Assembly: GCA_051891195.1 (NCBI GenBank)
Contig: JBJFEZ010000039.1
Location: forward strand, 1 to 40,439
Origin: CAG-273 sp051891195
Lineage (GTDB): Bacteria; Bacillota; Clostridia; TANB77; CAG-508
Reading direction: 5' to 3'
Length of the DNA stretch: 40,439 nt
The notes under the pieces are model-generated. The model worked only from the letters and a program-made list of their open reading frames with translations. It was not told the DNA's origin and made no database searches. The position numbers were made by a program, and so were the translations under genes. Positions 14,939-23,755 of the stretch are shown piece by piece (position 1 is the stretch's first letter; each line of letters begins with the position of its first letter).

Positions 14939-17726
14939 AAACTTCATCTTTAGTAGTATTTATTTTAAATAATTTAAACAATTCTACTATTACAACAGGC
15001 ATAAATACTAATATAACAATTTCTACAATATTCATTAGTGGTAGTACTGGTATGCTAAATATATTTCTTATAGCTGGTACTAATAACACTATAAACATTA
15101 ATGCTGCAGATGCTAATGTTGCCAATATTAATTTGCTATTATTAAGTATTCCTGTTTTAAATATAGATTTTTTGTTATTTCTAATATTATATACGTGTAC
15201 TAGTTCTGATAAAGCAAGTACTGTAAATGCCATTGCTTGACCAATTTCAACTTTTACTTCTTCTGCTGATAAAGTTCTTACTACTCCGTCTTGTCCCATT
15301 GTTTGTACTATAGGTAAACTTTCTTCTGGAGTTGCTAATCCTATTATAAATGCTATTAATGTAAGAACACCTATCATAATGCCTTGATATATTACTCTAA
15401 AAATCATTCCTTTTGTAAACACACCTTGCTTTGGTTTTAAAGGTTTTCTATTCATAATATCTTTTTCTGCAGGGTCCACTGCTAAAGCTAAAGCAGGTAA
15501 AGAGTCTGTTACTAAGTTTATCCATAATATATGAATTGGTAATAATGGAGTTATTAAATTAACATCTATATTAAACCATTTACTTAATAGTGGAGTCATT
15601 AATATTGCTATAAATAGTATTATAATTTCTCCAACATTGCTTGATAGTAGAAATTGAATTGCTTTTAAAATATTGTCGTAAATACGTCTTCCTTCTTCTA
15701 CTGAAGATACTATTGTTGCAAAATTGTCATCTGTTAGTATAACATCTGCCGCTTCTTTTGAAACATCAGTACCAACAATTCCCATAGCGCATCCAATATC
15801 TGCAGTTTTTAAAGCTGGTGCGTCATTTACCCCATCACCTGTCATAGCAACTATTTCTCCATTTGCTTGCCAAGCCTTTACTATTCTTACTTTATGTTCT
15901 GGAGATACTCTTGCATATACACTATATTTTCTAACATTTTTTATTAAATCTTCATCAGACATTTCTTCTAGTTGACTTCCTGTAATTGCCTCATCTTCAT
16001 TTTCTAGTATTCCTAAAGCTCTTGCTATTGCTATTGCTGTAATTTTGTGGTCTCCTGTAATCATTACAGTTTTTATACCAGCATTTTTACATTTTTCAAC
16101 TGCTTCTTTTACTTCTTCTCTTGGTGGGTCTATCATTCCAACCATACCAACATAAGTTAAGTCATTTTCTATGTTTTTCATTTCTTCGTCTGTTGGCTCG
16201 TGATTTAGTTCTTTGTATGCCATACCAAGTACTCTTAAAGCTTCTTTAGCCATTTGCTCATTTTGTTTTGATATTTCCTTTTTGTATTCTTCTATGTCTG
16301 TTCTTACTTCTCCATTTATTACATAGCTATTACATCTGTTTAGTAACTCATCTATTCCTCCTTTTGTATATACAACATATTTATTAGGGAATAAGTGTAC
16401 TGTAGTCATAAGCTTTCTATCAGAGTCAAAAGGTAGTTCTTTAACTCTTTGATACTTTTCTAATATATCTGGTTGAAAATCTAGCTCAAATCCCATATCT
16501 ATTAAAGCTGTTTCTGTTGGGTCGCCTGTTAATTGTTCCTTTGATACTTTTGTATCATTGCAAAACATACTTATATATACTAATTTTTCTAATTCATTAC
16601 ATATTTTTGATGTATCTACATCTTCTAAGTTTACTAATTGATTGTTATAAAATACTTTTTTAACTGTCATTTTATTCTGTGTTAATGTTCCTGTTTTGTC
16701 TGAACATATAACTGTTGTACTTCCTAATGTCTCTACTGCTGGTAGTTTTTTTACAATAGCGTGTTTTTTTACCATTCTTTGCACACCAATAGCTAAAACA
16801 ATAGTAGATACAGCTGCTAGTCCTTCTGGAATTGCAGCAACTGCTAAGCTAACTGCTGTCATAAACATTTCAACTGGCTCTTTACCATATAAAAGACCAA
16901 TTAAAAATATAATTACACAAATTACTATAGCTGCAATACCTAAAGTTTTTCCTAATTTATTTAATTTTTGTTGAAGTGGTGTTTCACTATCTTGAGTTTC
17001 ATTTATCATTCCTGCAATTTTTCCAACTTCTGTATTCATTCCTGTTTCTACAACAATACCTTTTCCTCTACCATATGTAATTAAGCTAGAAGAAAATAGC
17101 ATATTAGTTCTATCACCTAATCCTACCTTTTCTTTTTGTATAACTTCTGTATTTTTTTCTACTGGAACCGACTCACCCGTTAGAGAAGCTTCTTGAGCTT
17201 TTAAATTAACCGCTTCTATAATTCTTAAATCTGCAGGTACATAATCTCCTGTATCTAATAATACTATGTCTCCAGGTACTAGTTCTCTTGATTGTATAAC
17301 TTCTACTTTTCCATTACGTAATACTTTTGCCACATGTGAGCTTAATTTTTGAAGTGCTTCTAAAGATTTTTCTGCTTTGCTTTCTTGTGCTACGCCAATA
17401 ATAGCATTTACAATTACTACTATTAAAATAATAATTGAATCTGTAATTCCTTCTCCTTCCAAATAACCTACTACTCCTGAAATAATTGCAGCAATTATTA
17501 AAATAATAATCATAAAATCTTTAAATTGTTCTAAAAATTTAACTAGTAAAGATTTTTTCTTTTTTGCTTCAAGTTCATTTAACCCATATTTTTGTCTGTT
17601 TTCTTCTACCTGTTCTTTTGATAAACCTTGCTTTTCATCTAGCTTAAAATATTTTTTAGTTTCTTCTATATTTTGATTAAACCATTGTTTATTTTGTTCC
17701 AAAATTAATTCCTCCTTTTGTTTCAT
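14937..17726 (-). CDS. P-type (IIA) calcium-transporting ATPase
   Basis: 929 residues, the usual length of PacL/SERCA-like bacterial Ca2+ pumps that export Ca2+ at the cost of ATP. Seen in order: N-terminal cation-ATPase domain, membrane pair near 70-112, actuator motif LTGESVPVE at 182-190, the membrane PEGL at 300-303, phosphorylation motif CSDKTGTLTQ with D343, KGGID in the nucleotide domain, MITGDHKITA, TGDGVNDAPALK, then six C-terminal membrane segments with NLVTDSLPALALAVDPAE. It starts 8 bases after the PLC-like gene. Calcium as substrate is inferred from the IIA signature; Mn2+ transport is also known in relatives. Confidence 0.93.
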   Translation of the reverse strand: MKQKEELILEQNKQWFNQNIEETKKYFKLDEKQGLSKEQVEENRQKYGLNELEAKKKKSLLVKFLEQFKDFMIIILIIAAIISGVVGYLEGEGITDSIIILIVVIVNAIIGVAQESKAEKSLEALQKLSSHVAKVLRNGKVEVIQSRELVPGDIVLLDTGDYVPADLRIIEAVNLKAQEASLTGESVPVEKNTEVIQKEKVGLGDRTNMLFSSSLITYGRGKGIVVETGMNTEVGKIAGMINETQDSETPLQQKLNKLGKTLGIAAIVICVIIFLIGLLYGKEPVEMFMTAVSLAVAAIPEGLAAVSTIVLAIGVQRMVKKHAIVKKLPAVETLGSTTVICSDKTGTLTQNKMTVKKVFYNNQLVNLEDVDTSKICNELEKLVYISMFCNDTKVSKEQLTGDPTETALIDMGFELDFQPDILEKYQRVKELPFDSDRKLMTTVHLFPNKYVVYTKGGIDELLNRCNSYVINGEVRTDIEEYKKEISKQNEQMAKEALRVLGMAYKELNHEPTDEEMKNIENDLTYVGMVGMIDPPREEVKEAVEKCKNAGIKTVMITGDHKITAIAIARALGILENEDEAITGSQLEEMSDEDLIKNVRKYSVYARVSPEHKVRIVKAWQANGEIVAMTGDGVNDAPALKTADIGCAMGIVGTDVSKEAADVILTDDNFATIVSSVEEGRRIYDNILKAIQFLLSSNVGEIIILFIAILMTPLLSKWFNIDVNLITPLLPIHILWINLVTDSLPALALAVDPAEKDIMNRKPLKPKQGVFTKGMIFRVIYQGIMIGVLTLIAFIIGLATPEESLPIVQTMGQDGVVRTLSAEEVKVEIGQAMAFTVLALSELVHVYNIRNNKKSIFKTGILNNSKLILATLASAALMFIVLLVPAIRNIFSIPVLPLMNIVEIVILVFMPVVIVELFKLFKINTTKDEV

Positions 17727-17734
17727 TTTACCAT

Positions 17735-18307
17735 TTAATTTGCTTTTAATTCATTTATGCAGTCACTTATATTTACATTAGACATTTTTTCAATGAATTC
17801 TTCTAGTTTTTTTATATTAATAATATTTTTTCCTATTACTTCTTGAGACATATGATTGTTTGTTCTTGAATTTTTAATATTTTCTGCTATTTGTTTTCTA
17901 TCTTCTTGAGTTAATTGTATATTATATTTTTCTTCAAGATATGTATTTGTTTCTTGGTAGCTACAATATAAGTCTTCAAAAAAATCTTTAAAATTAGTGT
18001 TTTTTAAAAATTCCGTAGAGAAGAATTTTTCAAAAAACATTTTATCTGTATATAAATGTAAAAACACTCCTTTCTCATAGTCTGTTTCAACTTTATTTTC
18101 ATTTAAAAAAGCAATTATATCCACCTTATCTTTTACACGTTCTGGCATATTATCATCTGATGCTTTGTTTGTACTATAATGACTTTTTATTTTGTCTTTG
18201 GCAAAATCTGGTGCAACAATTCCTTTTAAAAATTCTTTTTTATTTTCTACTTTATTTTTTTCTATATATCTATTTCCAATAGCTAAATGAATATTAATAC
18301 TTGGCAT
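17735..18307 (-). CDS. Zinc-dependent phospholipase C-like small protein
   Basis: 190 residues. The N-terminus (MPSINIHLAIGNRY), then GIVAPDF, SHYS and GVFLHLYTDKMFFEKFF, resembles the short cytosolic relatives of the zinc-dependent PLC fold (PF00882-like). There His and Asp residues (H7, D53, H62, H103, D106) could bind metal. No signal peptide is visible. It is cotranscribed with the downstream Ca2+ pump (8-base gap), but a functional link is only inference. Family assignment is tentative. Confidence 0.5.
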   Translation of the reverse strand: MPSINIHLAIGNRYIEKNKVENKKEFLKGIVAPDFAKDKIKSHYSTNKASDDNMPERVKDKVDIIAFLNENKVETDYEKGVFLHLYTDKMFFEKFFSTEFLKNTNFKDFFEDLYCSYQETNTYLEEKYNIQLTQEDRKQIAENIKNSRTNNHMSQEVIGKNIINIKKLEEFIEKMSNVNISDCINELKAN

Positions 18308-18336
18308 ATTTATTTACTCCTTTTTTTGTTGTCTAA

Positions 18337-18365
18337 ATTATATTTTATTTTCAAAAAAATAGCAA
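18337..18365 (-). promoter_or_regulatory. Promoter of the PLC-like/Ca2+-ATPase operon
   Basis: Minus-strand TTGCTA (18365-18360), 17-base spacer, TATAAT (18342-18337), 30 bases upstream of the start codon. Confidence 0.55.
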
Positions 18366-18379
18366 TACTTTATTTTATA

Positions 18380-18388
18380 TGTTATAAT
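18380..18388 (+). promoter_or_regulatory. Extended -10 promoter of ybaK
   Basis: TGTTATAAT gives a TGN-extended -10 element about 36 bases upstream of the start, with no good -35. It is divergent from the promoter at 18337-18365. Confidence 0.4.
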
Positions 18389-18423
18389 TTAAATGTCAAT
18401 ATACAAATTAGAAGGAGAAAGTT

Positions 18424-18903
18424 ATGTCAGTAGAAAAAGTAAAAAAATATTTATCAAAATATAATATGGATAATAGAATAATTAATTTTACAACTTCAAG
18501 TGCAACCGTTGAACTAGCCGCACAAGCTCTTGGTTGTGAAGAAGCAAGAATTGCTAAATCTTTATCTTTTAGGTTAGCAAATGACTATATATTAGTTATA
18601 ACTGCAGGTGATGTAAAAATTGATAATGCTAAATATCGTAAAGAATTTGGAGAAAAAGCTCATATGCTAACTTTTGATGAAGTAGAAGAAAAAATTGGAC
18701 ATCCTGTTGGTGGAGTTTGCCCTTTTGCTGTAAATGATGGAGTTAAAATATATTTAGATGAGTCTTTAAAAAGATTTGAAACTGTATTTCCTGCTTGCGG
18801 AGAAACCAATAACGCTATAGAGCTTACTATTGAAGAATTAGAAAATACAACAGAATTTGTTAAATGGGTAGATGTTTGTAAATTAAAGGTTATTGTTATT
18901 TAA
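18424..18903 (+). CDS. ybaK: YbaK/EbsC-family aminoacyl-tRNA deacylase
   Basis: 159 residues. The YbaK/ProX fold hydrolyses mischarged tRNAs (e.g. Cys-tRNA-Pro) in trans. The family pattern is clear: ARIAKSLSFRLANDYILVITAGD near 40-62, then IGHPVGGVCPFAV near 91-103 with the conserved GxxxGGxxPF active-site loop. The site AGAAGGAG precedes the ATG. Monocistronic. Which misacylated tRNA it edits is not predictable. Confidence 0.85.
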   Translation: MSVEKVKKYLSKYNMDNRIINFTTSSATVELAAQALGCEEARIAKSLSFRLANDYILVITAGDVKIDNAKYRKEFGEKAHMLTFDEVEEKIGHPVGGVCPFAVNDGVKIYLDESLKRFETVFPACGETNNAIELTIEELENTTEFVKWVDVCKLKVIVI

Positions 18904-18928
18904 TTTATAAAACTGCACAAATTGATTG

Positions 18929-18956
18929 AGTAGGAAATAAATAATTGTTTCCTACT
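18929..18956 (+). terminator. Probable terminator of ybaK
   Basis: A 9-bp stem (AGTAGGAAA / TTTCCTACT) with a 10-nt loop is followed by TATTTCATTT. The T-run is imperfect, so efficiency is uncertain. It may also serve the converging ORF6N gene. Confidence 0.5.
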
Positions 18957-19003
18957 TATTTCATTTAATTTTGTGAAATTACACGGAATTAAAATCATTG
19001 TTC

Positions 19004-19816
19004 TTATAAATTAATAATTTTTTCTATAATTTCTAAATCTTCTATTTTATTAATTCCAAAGCACTTTTTACCTAAATCTTTTATTGAAGCACCTAAATGA
19101 TACATTTCTTTATTGTCTATTACTACAAATCTGTCATGAAATTTGTTAGTTTTAGCAAGTTTTAATATAGGATATTCTTTATTGAACTTTTGAATATCCA
19201 AATTGTCAATATTACTTTTGTTAGATGTTAAAATAACAACTTCTACATTCTTTTTCTTTTTGGCTAGCATTTTCAAAATACTGTCATCTACATAATTATC
19301 TATAATTAAGATTTTTTTATTTGCTTTTTTTATAATATCTATAATGATGCTATATGCATCGTATATTTGACCATCAAAAAATATTCTCTGCTTTATATTT
19401 TCTTCTAACTGAAGCTGATTAAAGACTTCATCAAATTTTTTATCATATTCTAATAGTTTATATTCTATATTTGTTAATCTTTCAAATACTTGTCCATTAA
19501 GCATTAAGAATTTTCTCATTTCTACAAAAGCTCTTATGATACTAACACTAACTTTTACAGCAATTTCATTTTTTAAAACTCCAGACAACATTGATATTCC
19601 TTGTTCAGTAAATACATATGGCAAATATTTTCTTGTTACATCTCCATTATTAACTTTTTTATTTAAGGTTCCAATTTGGAACCTTAAATCTTGAAATTCT
19701 CTTTCAGTTAATTGAAAACAAAAATCTTCTGGAAACCTATCCATATTTCTCTTTACTGCTTTATTTATATTTTTAGTTGTATAATGATATAACATTGCTA
19801 CATCACTATCTAGCAT
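19004..19816 (-). CDS. ORF6N domain protein with C-terminal PLD-like (HKD variant) domain, 5' truncated
   Basis: 270 residues from the ATG at 19816. Residues 1-105 are an ORF6N domain, a phage and mobile-element DNA-binding module (MLDSDVAMLY, INKAVKRNMDRFPEDF, LPYVFTEQGISMLS). Residues 145-262 form a PLD-like segment with KKILIIDNYVDD and HDRFVVID at 227-234, matching HxKx4D with Arg for Lys, then YHLGASIKDLGKKCF. Twelve more in-frame codons upstream encode KNLIYTIRGKQV, the expected start of ORF6N, but they end at a TAG at 19853-19855 without a start codon. The natural 5' end is therefore missing. tRNA-Gly lies 82 bases upstream on the same strand. Internal initiation at 19816 has only a weak site. 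It may be a decaying remnant of a mobile element. Confidence 0.75.
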   Translation of the reverse strand: MLDSDVAMLYHYTTKNINKAVKRNMDRFPEDFCFQLTEREFQDLRFQIGTLNKKVNNGDVTRKYLPYVFTEQGISMLSGVLKNEIAVKVSVSIIRAFVEMRKFLMLNGQVFERLTNIEYKLLEYDKKFDEVFNQLQLEENIKQRIFFDGQIYDAYSIIIDIIKKANKKILIIDNYVDDSILKMLAKKKKNVEVVILTSNKSNIDNLDIQKFNKEYPILKLAKTNKFHDRFVVIDNKEMYHLGASIKDLGKKCFGINKIEDLEIIEKIINL

Positions 19817-19867
19817 AACTTGTTTTCCTCTTATGGTGTATATTAAATTTTTCTATTTTACATCTAA

Positions 19868-19895
19868 AAAAACTCACACTTTTGTGTGAGTTTTT
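19868..19895 (-). terminator. Terminator of tRNA-Gly
   Basis: A 12-bp stem (AAAAACTCACAC / GTGTGAGTTTTT) with loop TTTT and U-tracts on both sides, 3 bases past the tRNA 3' end. Confidence 0.9.
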
Positions 19896-19898
19896 CTT

Positions 19899-19972
<74 letters not shown>

Positions 19973-20094
19973 ATTTTGTATGAACAAATATTATTATAAT
20001 GGTTATCTTATGTTTTGTCAATATTTTTTAAGAATTTTTTTTATTTTTTTGCATAATGTTTAAAAAGCTATTATAAAATAAAGGATTTTTGTTT

Positions 20095-20910
20095 ATGAAG
20101 TTTTTATTAGGTTTTTTCAAAGGAATGTTAATTGGTAGTGGTGCTATTCTCCCTGGCATTAGTAGTGGTGTGTTTTGTGTTGTTTTTGGAATATACGAAA
20201 AATTAGTTGATAGTGTTTTAAATGTCTTTCGCGATTTCAAAAAGAATTTTACTTTTCTTTTTCCTATTCTTCTTGGTGGAATTGTAGGTGTGCTTATTGT
20301 TAGCAAAATATTAAAGTTTTTACTTTTTGCCTACCCTATTCCCACTAATTTTTGTTTTATAGGTTTAATTTTAGGTAGTTTACCTATATTGTTTAAAAAA
20401 GCAAATAAATCAAATGGTTTTAGGTTACATTATTTAATCTATTTTATTTTTACTCTTCTATTAGGTATTTTATTTATTAGATTAGAATATTTTTTACCTC
20501 AATTAATTAATTTAAATTTAAGTCAAAATTACTTTTTTTATTTATTGCTTGCTGGTTTTTTAATGTCTGCTGGAGTAGTAATTCCTGGTGTGAGTAGCAG
20601 TCTTATTTTAATGTGCTTAGGTGTTTATAGTACTTATATTGCTTCTGTTGCAAGTATAAACTTTTCTGTGCTGTTTCCTATGGGAATTGGGCTTGTATTG
20701 GGTTGTATTTTATTTTTAAAAGTAATACAATTTTTATTAAACAAGTATTATTCTCAAACTTTTTATGGAATTATAGGTTTTGTGCTTGGCTCTATTTTAA
20801 TACTTTATCCCGGATTTAGTTTTAATATAGAAGGTCTTATTTCAGCTATATTATTTATTATTGGATTTTTTATAAGTTTTAAACTTGAAAAGATTGAAAA
20901 TTCAATATAA
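20095..20910 (+). CDS. DUF368 membrane protein, PopT-type undecaprenyl-phosphate translocase candidate
   Basis: About 271 residues, polytopic with roughly eight membrane segments. Two copies of the family signature are visible as an internal duplication: GSGAILPGISSGVFCVVFGIYE near 16-37 and GVVIPGVSSSLILMCLGVYS near 160-179. DUF368 proteins (PopT) have been reported to return undecaprenyl phosphate across the membrane for reuse in wall synthesis. That role is transferred from the family. The ATG at 20095 is preferred over the TTG at 20089 because AAAGGA lies 9 bases before it. It converges on the U32 gene with a shared terminator. Confidence 0.85.
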   Translation: MKFLLGFFKGMLIGSGAILPGISSGVFCVVFGIYEKLVDSVLNVFRDFKKNFTFLFPILLGGIVGVLIVSKILKFLLFAYPIPTNFCFIGLILGSLPILFKKANKSNGFRLHYLIYFIFTLLLGILFIRLEYFLPQLINLNLSQNYFFYLLLAGFLMSAGVVIPGVSSSLILMCLGVYSTYIASVASINFSVLFPMGIGLVLGCILFLKVIQFLLNKYYSQTFYGIIGFVLGSILILYPGFSFNIEGLISAILFIIGFFISFKLEKIENSI

Positions 20911-20911
20911 T

Positions 20912-20942
20912 AAAGTGTCCTAATTTAATTTTAGGACACTTT
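20912..20942. terminator. Bidirectional terminator between DUF368 and U32 genes
   Basis: A 12-bp perfect stem (AAAGTGTCCTAA / TTAGGACACTTT) with a 7-nt loop and TTTTT on the plus strand. Its right arm reaches the stop of the converging U32 gene. Confidence 0.88.
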
Positions 20943-22181
20943 TTATGCTTTCTTTCTTCTTAAAATCCAACCATTTTCAGTATTAATAGGTAATTTCGTT
21001 AAAACTGTTTGACCTGCTTTTCCAGGATTTACTGTTTCTATTTCTTCTTCAGTTTCTGAGTCCCATAACTTTTCTATCTTAAATTCTACTGGTTCTATTT
21101 TTCCTGGAATTAAAATTTCCATAGTATCTCCAACAGTTAGTTTGTTTCTTATTTCAATTACAGTCTTATTTTCTAAGTTTTCTAATATTTTTCCACCAAA
21201 TTCGTAATTTGGATTGTATTGTTTACCTTCATATTCTTGAAAGTCTTTATTGTTTCTATCGTTAAAGTAAAAGGTAGTTAATCCTCTTGTTTTAGTTTTT
21301 TCTAATTCTGTTAGGTACTTAGTATAGTCATAGTTTTCAGGGTCTTTTATATAGTCATCTATAGCATTTCTGTATGCATTTACCACAGATGCTAAGTAAT
21401 ATTCTGTTTTTAGCCTTCCTTCTATTTTTAAACTGTCTACTCCCATTTCTATTATTTCTGGTACTTCTTTAATTAAGCATAAATCTTTTGATGAAAATAT
21501 ATAAGTACCGTGCTCATCATATTCTACAGGCATTAAGTTTCCTGGATTATTATGTTCTTCTACATATACATTATATGCCCATCTACAGCTTTGAGCACAA
21601 TCTCCTAAATTAGCGCTCCTGCTTGCCAAAAAGTCGCTTAAGAAGCATCTTCCTGAATACCCAAAACAAATTGCTCCGTGTACAAATATTTCTATACTCA
21701 TTTCTTTAGGTGTGTTGTTTATAATGTCTCTTACTTGCTCTTTATTTAGTTCCCTACCTAATATAACTCTTTTTGCTCCATTTTTATGCCAAAAATTAGC
21801 AGTATGATAGCTAACTATATTTGCTTGTGTGCTTATATGAATTTCTACATTTGGAGCATATTCTTTTAATATTTCTATAACTCCTCCATCTGAGGCTATT
21901 ATCGCATCTACTTTTAATTCATTTAACATTTTAGCTTGTTTTTTTATTTCTTCATAATAGCTGTCCCAAGCATAAATGTTAATTGTTGCATATACTTTTT
22001 TTCCTATGCTATGAGCATATTTAATTGTTTTAGCTAAATCATCATTATTTACTTCTGCTCTGCTTCTTAAAGATAATGCTCCTGTTCCACAATATACAGC
22101 ATCAGCTCCATACATAAATGCTGTTTTTGCTTTTTCAAATGAACCTGCTGGTGCTAATAGTTCCGGTTTATTTTGTATCAT
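20943..22181 (-). CDS. U32-family protein, TrhP-like (tRNA 5-hydroxyuridine synthesis)
   Basis: 412 residues. Annotated by family as peptidase U32, but the YegQ/YrrO-type members (TrhP) act with prephenate to hydroxylate U34 of tRNA. It begins PELLAPAGSFEKAKTAFMYGADAVYCG. It carries the U32 signature EIFVHGAICFGYSGRCFLS near 175-193, plus cysteines in LGDCAQSCRW near 206-215, where relatives hold an Fe-S cluster. An SD-like AAGGAG precedes the ATG. TrhP versus other U32 paralogues (RlhA, UbiU-like) cannot be fully separated by eye; proteolysis is unlikely. Confidence 0.8.
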   Translation of the reverse strand: MIQNKPELLAPAGSFEKAKTAFMYGADAVYCGTGALSLRSRAEVNNDDLAKTIKYAHSIGKKVYATINIYAWDSYYEEIKKQAKMLNELKVDAIIASDGGVIEILKEYAPNVEIHISTQANIVSYHTANFWHKNGAKRVILGRELNKEQVRDIINNTPKEMSIEIFVHGAICFGYSGRCFLSDFLASRSANLGDCAQSCRWAYNVYVEEHNNPGNLMPVEYDEHGTYIFSSKDLCLIKEVPEIIEMGVDSLKIEGRLKTEYYLASVVNAYRNAIDDYIKDPENYDYTKYLTELEKTKTRGLTTFYFNDRNNKDFQEYEGKQYNPNYEFGGKILENLENKTVIEIRNKLTVGDTMEILIPGKIEPVEFKIEKLWDSETEEEIETVNPGKAGQTVLTKLPINTENGWILRRKKA

Positions 22182-22265
22182 TTTTATTTCTCCTTATTTA
22201 TCTTGTTTTCTATATTTCACTATACACCATTTTTTTATAAAAAACAAGTGAACATTACATTTTAA

Positions 22266-22294
22266 TTTACTTTTTTATGTAAATATGATATAAT
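22266..22294 (+). promoter_or_regulatory. Promoter of the orphan gene at 22352
   Basis: TTTACT (22266-22271), 17 bases, TATAAT (22289-22294), giving a predicted transcript start near 22301. Confidence 0.6.
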
Positions 22295-22303
22295 TTTACC
22301 TGA

Positions 22304-22318
22304 TGGAACATAGTTCCA
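22304..22318. promoter_or_regulatory. Palindrome at the predicted transcript start
   Basis: TGGAAC-ATA-GTTCCA is a perfect 6-bp inverted repeat starting about 10 bases past the -10. It could be an operator or a 5'-terminal hairpin. The 3-base centre argues against a LexA box (GAAC-N4-GTTC). Confidence 0.45.
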
Positions 22319-22351
22319 AATAGTATTAATATCCTAAAAGGAGGATTTAAG

Positions 22352-22747
22352 ATGAAAATTAACAAACGGACAGTAGCTTTCTTTCTGGTAATGGTACTCT
22401 TTATGGGATTAACTCTATTGTTAGTTAGTCGCTTAATAGAAGACTCTAAGGCAAAAATGCAAGAAATATTTATGGAATCAAGTCAAGAACATGCAATTAT
22501 GGAGCTATATGAAATTCGTGGAAGAGTTGAGCAAATAAGTACATTTGACATTTTTACTAATATTAGTGACTCAACACTAATGAGTGAGTTGAAACGTATC
22601 AGTTCTTTTCAGAATTCAATAAATCCATTTCTGAAAGATTTTTCAATCACTGTCACTTCCTCCGAAGTAAGAGATGTCTGCGAAGAAATAATTCAGCAGA
22701 TAGATGACCAAATCAATACTATTAAATTTGGAGCAGAGGATGCATAA
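22352..22747 (+). CDS. Hypothetical small membrane-anchored protein
   Basis: 131 residues, family not recognised. A single N-terminal membrane segment (about 8-26, AFFLVMVLFMGLTLLLVS) follows the basic MKINKRT, giving a signal anchor with the remaining ~100 residues probably outside. That part is helical and charged, with no obvious motif or signal peptidase II box. A strong AAAAGGAGG site precedes the ATG. Codon use differs from the neighbours: CGG, CGC, CGT, CTG and CTC codons appear here and are rare elsewhere. Monocistronic, with its own promoter and terminator. Acquired origin is possible but not shown. Confidence 0.75.
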   Translation: MKINKRTVAFFLVMVLFMGLTLLLVSRLIEDSKAKMQEIFMESSQEHAIMELYEIRGRVEQISTFDIFTNISDSTLMSELKRISSFQNSINPFLKDFSITVTSSEVRDVCEEIIQQIDDQINTIKFGAEDA

Positions 22748-22757
22748 GCATCCTCTG
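22734..22757 (+). terminator. Terminator with the stop codon in its loop
   Basis: Stem CAGAGGATGC / GCATCCTCTG, 10 bp, loop ATAA. The stop codon TAA at 22745-22747 lies in the loop, so the last codons form the 5' arm. An imperfect T-rich tract follows. Confidence 0.75.
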
Positions 22758-22771
22758 TTATATTATTTATA

Positions 22772-23680
22772 TTATTGTTTTTTTATTTTTGCAATAAAAA
22801 ATCCTTCAAATAATTTGTTTGGGCATACACATATTGTTCCAGGTATTTTGCTTGGAATAAGTGGTATGTTTTCTATACCTTTAAGCTTAATTGCTTCAAT
22901 TTTGGCATTTGTTCCTTTTAAAGCTTTTTCAACTATTGCTTCATTTTCACAATTTAAAATAGAGCAAGTTGAATATATTATTTCTCCTTTTGGTTTTAAT
23001 AACTTAATTGCTTTGCTTAGCAAAGCTAGTTGTGTTTCTGAAGATTTTTCAATAAGTTTTTGCGTAAAATTTTTATTCAACTTTTCATCTTGTTCATAAA
23101 TTGTACCGCTTCCACTACAAGGTGCGTCTAATAAAATTTTATCAAAAGAAAATAAATCATCTAATTTTCTGGCATCTGTTAGCATTACATAACTACAAGT
23201 TACTCCCTGCTTTTCTAAATTATATTTTAGTCTTTCACTACGAACTTGATTAATTTCACACGCAGTTATCATTGCTTTATTATGTGTTAAAGCCGCTATT
23301 TGAGTTGTTTTGCTTCCAGGAGCTGCAGCCATATCTAAAATATTTTCTCCTTGTTTTGGTTCTAGCAATATTGGTGGTAACATAGAAGAAAGACTTTGTA
23401 AATATATTTCTCCTTTTTCATAAATATCTAATTTTCTAATGTCACTTTCATTAGCATTTTTTATTACAATGGCATCTTCATACCAAGGTACTTCTTCAAA
23501 ATCAATATTAGCTTGTAATAATTTGTTTTTAACTAATTCACAAGAAGTTTTTATTGTATTTACCCTTAAAGTTACTTTCCTTTTTTGTTTATATCCTTCT
23601 AATATTTTTTCTATTATATCTTTTTCATATTGTTTTTCTAATAATTCTATTAAAAATTGTGGAATGTTATTTTCTAGCAT
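22772..23680 (-). CDS. RsmB/NOP2/Sun-family RNA (cytosine-C5)-methyltransferase
   Basis: 302 residues from the ATG at 23680, set by GGGGAGG six bases before it; a TTG at 23695 lies within that region and is rejected. SAM-dependent m5C methyltransferase with motif I ILDMAAAPGSKTTQIA near 118-133, motif IV LDAPCSGSGT near 191-200 and motif VI YSTCSI near 241-246. The two cysteines are the catalytic pair of this family. Much shorter than RsmB and without its NusB-like N-terminal domain, so closer to RsmF/NSUN6-like stand-alone enzymes. The target cytosine, rRNA or tRNA, is unknown. Confidence 0.88.
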   Translation of the reverse strand: MLENNIPQFLIELLEKQYEKDIIEKILEGYKQKRKVTLRVNTIKTSCELVKNKLLQANIDFEEVPWYEDAIVIKNANESDIRKLDIYEKGEIYLQSLSSMLPPILLEPKQGENILDMAAAPGSKTTQIAALTHNKAMITACEINQVRSERLKYNLEKQGVTCSYVMLTDARKLDDLFSFDKILLDAPCSGSGTIYEQDEKLNKNFTQKLIEKSSETQLALLSKAIKLLKPKGEIIYSTCSILNCENEAIVEKALKGTNAKIEAIKLKGIENIPLIPSKIPGTICVCPNKLFEGFFIAKIKKQ

Positions 23681-23709
23681 TATTTTCCTCCCCAATACTA
23701 TTGCAATTA

Positions 23710-23754
23710 AGTAAGAATGTTACAAAAATTTAATATTTTTATAACATTCTTACT
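23710..23754. terminator. Inverted repeat between holA and the RNA methyltransferase gene
   Basis: A 13-bp perfect stem (AGTAAGAATGTTA / TAACATTCTTACT) with a 19-nt A/T-rich interior that can pair further (AAAAAT/ATTTTT). A T-run follows on the plus strand and only a weak one on the minus. Probable holA terminator, direction uncertain. Confidence 0.5.
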
Positions 23755-23755
23755 T

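Noticed and set aside
22304..22318. LexA (SOS) box
   Set aside because: The palindrome GAAC-ATA-GTTC has a 3-base centre; the Gram-positive LexA site needs four.
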